This document shows, one piece after another, positions 63,869 through 64,000 of a DNA stretch of 64,000 nucleotides (position 1 is its first letter; each line of letters starts with the position of its first letter). This stretch comes from Phormidesmis priestleyi ULC007 (GTDB lineage: Bacteria; Cyanobacteriota; Cyanobacteriia; Leptolyngbyales; Leptolyngbyaceae): contig NZ_MPPI01000007.1 in NCBI RefSeq assembly GCF_001895925.1, forward strand, positions 62,001 through 126,000. The letters are read 5' to 3'. The notes beneath the pieces were generated by a model. It worked only from the letters and a program-made list of their open reading frames with translations. It was not told the DNA's origin and searched no databases. The translations under genes were made by a program, and so were the position numbers.

Positions 63869-64000
63869 GGTAAACCTCTAACCACTACCCATCGAATCAG
63901 TCTACTAAGCTCGAACATCGCCAACCCTCAAGTCAGGGTAGAAGCCGATCAAAAGCATAGAACAATTTACTCTATTTTTTTCTGGATTTTGCGATCGCCA

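Overview
The window looks like a piece of a filamentous or leptolyngbya-like cyanobacterial chromosome. The evidence is the density of HIP1 octamers (GCGATCGC and near variants), photosynthesis-specific genes (light-dependent protochlorophyllide reductase, geranylgeranyl reductase ChlP), cyanobacteria-restricted small proteins (DUF3288 type), and cyanobacterial versions of IlvB, YvcK, MlaF/MCE, DnaA and DnaN. I see no tRNA, rRNA or CRISPR array. Species assignment is inference.

Region 1 (about 1.2-17.7 kb, all minus strand) is the most unusual part. It is a serial array of six modules, each a piece of one repetitive alpha-helical leader joined to a different C-terminal tip and followed by a small unrelated gene. 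This is the layout of a polymorphic toxin / immunity array with orphan cassettes. Read in the direction of transcription, from 17.7 kb down, the tips and partners are: an RNase A-like CdiA-CT-type tip with a 102-aa partner; an unknown tip with a 172-aa partner; an unknown tip (type X) with a 3-4 helix membrane partner; a HELTH metallopeptidase tip with a lipoprotein partner; a Gly/Thr-rich tip with a 203-aa partner; and a second type X tip with a second membrane partner. The leading gene is 5'-truncated and carries a 2-nt frameshift, so no intact secretion-signal N-terminus is present. The leader DNA is nearly identical between copies while tips and partners diverge, which suggests recombination or gene conversion. 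A family 2 glycosyltransferase with a truncated second domain follows (25-1074).

Region 2 (17.7-48.2 kb) is mainly housekeeping: a ferrochelatase-family protein with a His-rich tail, two paralogous MFS transporters, IlvB with a C-terminal zinc ribbon, a C39-like peptidase, a multi-PAS hybrid histidine kinase, dihydroorotase with an altered metal motif, a RelE-type toxin-antitoxin pair, TsaE overlapping a large secreted protein, YvcK, an MlaF/MCE lipid-transport pair, POR, a GT4 glycosyltransferase, RecO-DeoC, ChlP, a nucleoside hydrolase and a HicB/PemK-like hybrid.

Region 3 (48.6-57.0 kb) appears to be the decayed end of an extracellular contractile injection system (eCIS) locus: a remnant split by an IS630-type element at a TA, a frameshifted eCIS-linked gene, a frameshifted AAA+ ATPase whose 3' end is duplicated around a BrnT/BrnA-like module, and an apparently intact DUF4157 (eCIS core) effector-like protein. 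Next to it a histidine-kinase remnant is split by a 175-bp MITE with a 5-bp target duplication.

Region 4 (57.3-64 kb) holds a UBP zinc finger, a fasciclin protein, a two-repeat charged protein, an Rpn-family nuclease, then dnaN and dnaA. A cluster of TTTTCCACA boxes between dnaA and dnaN is a strong candidate oriC.

Dispersed through the window are four MITE-like elements of 173-175 bp sharing an inner palindrome, three of them with clear 5-bp target duplications.
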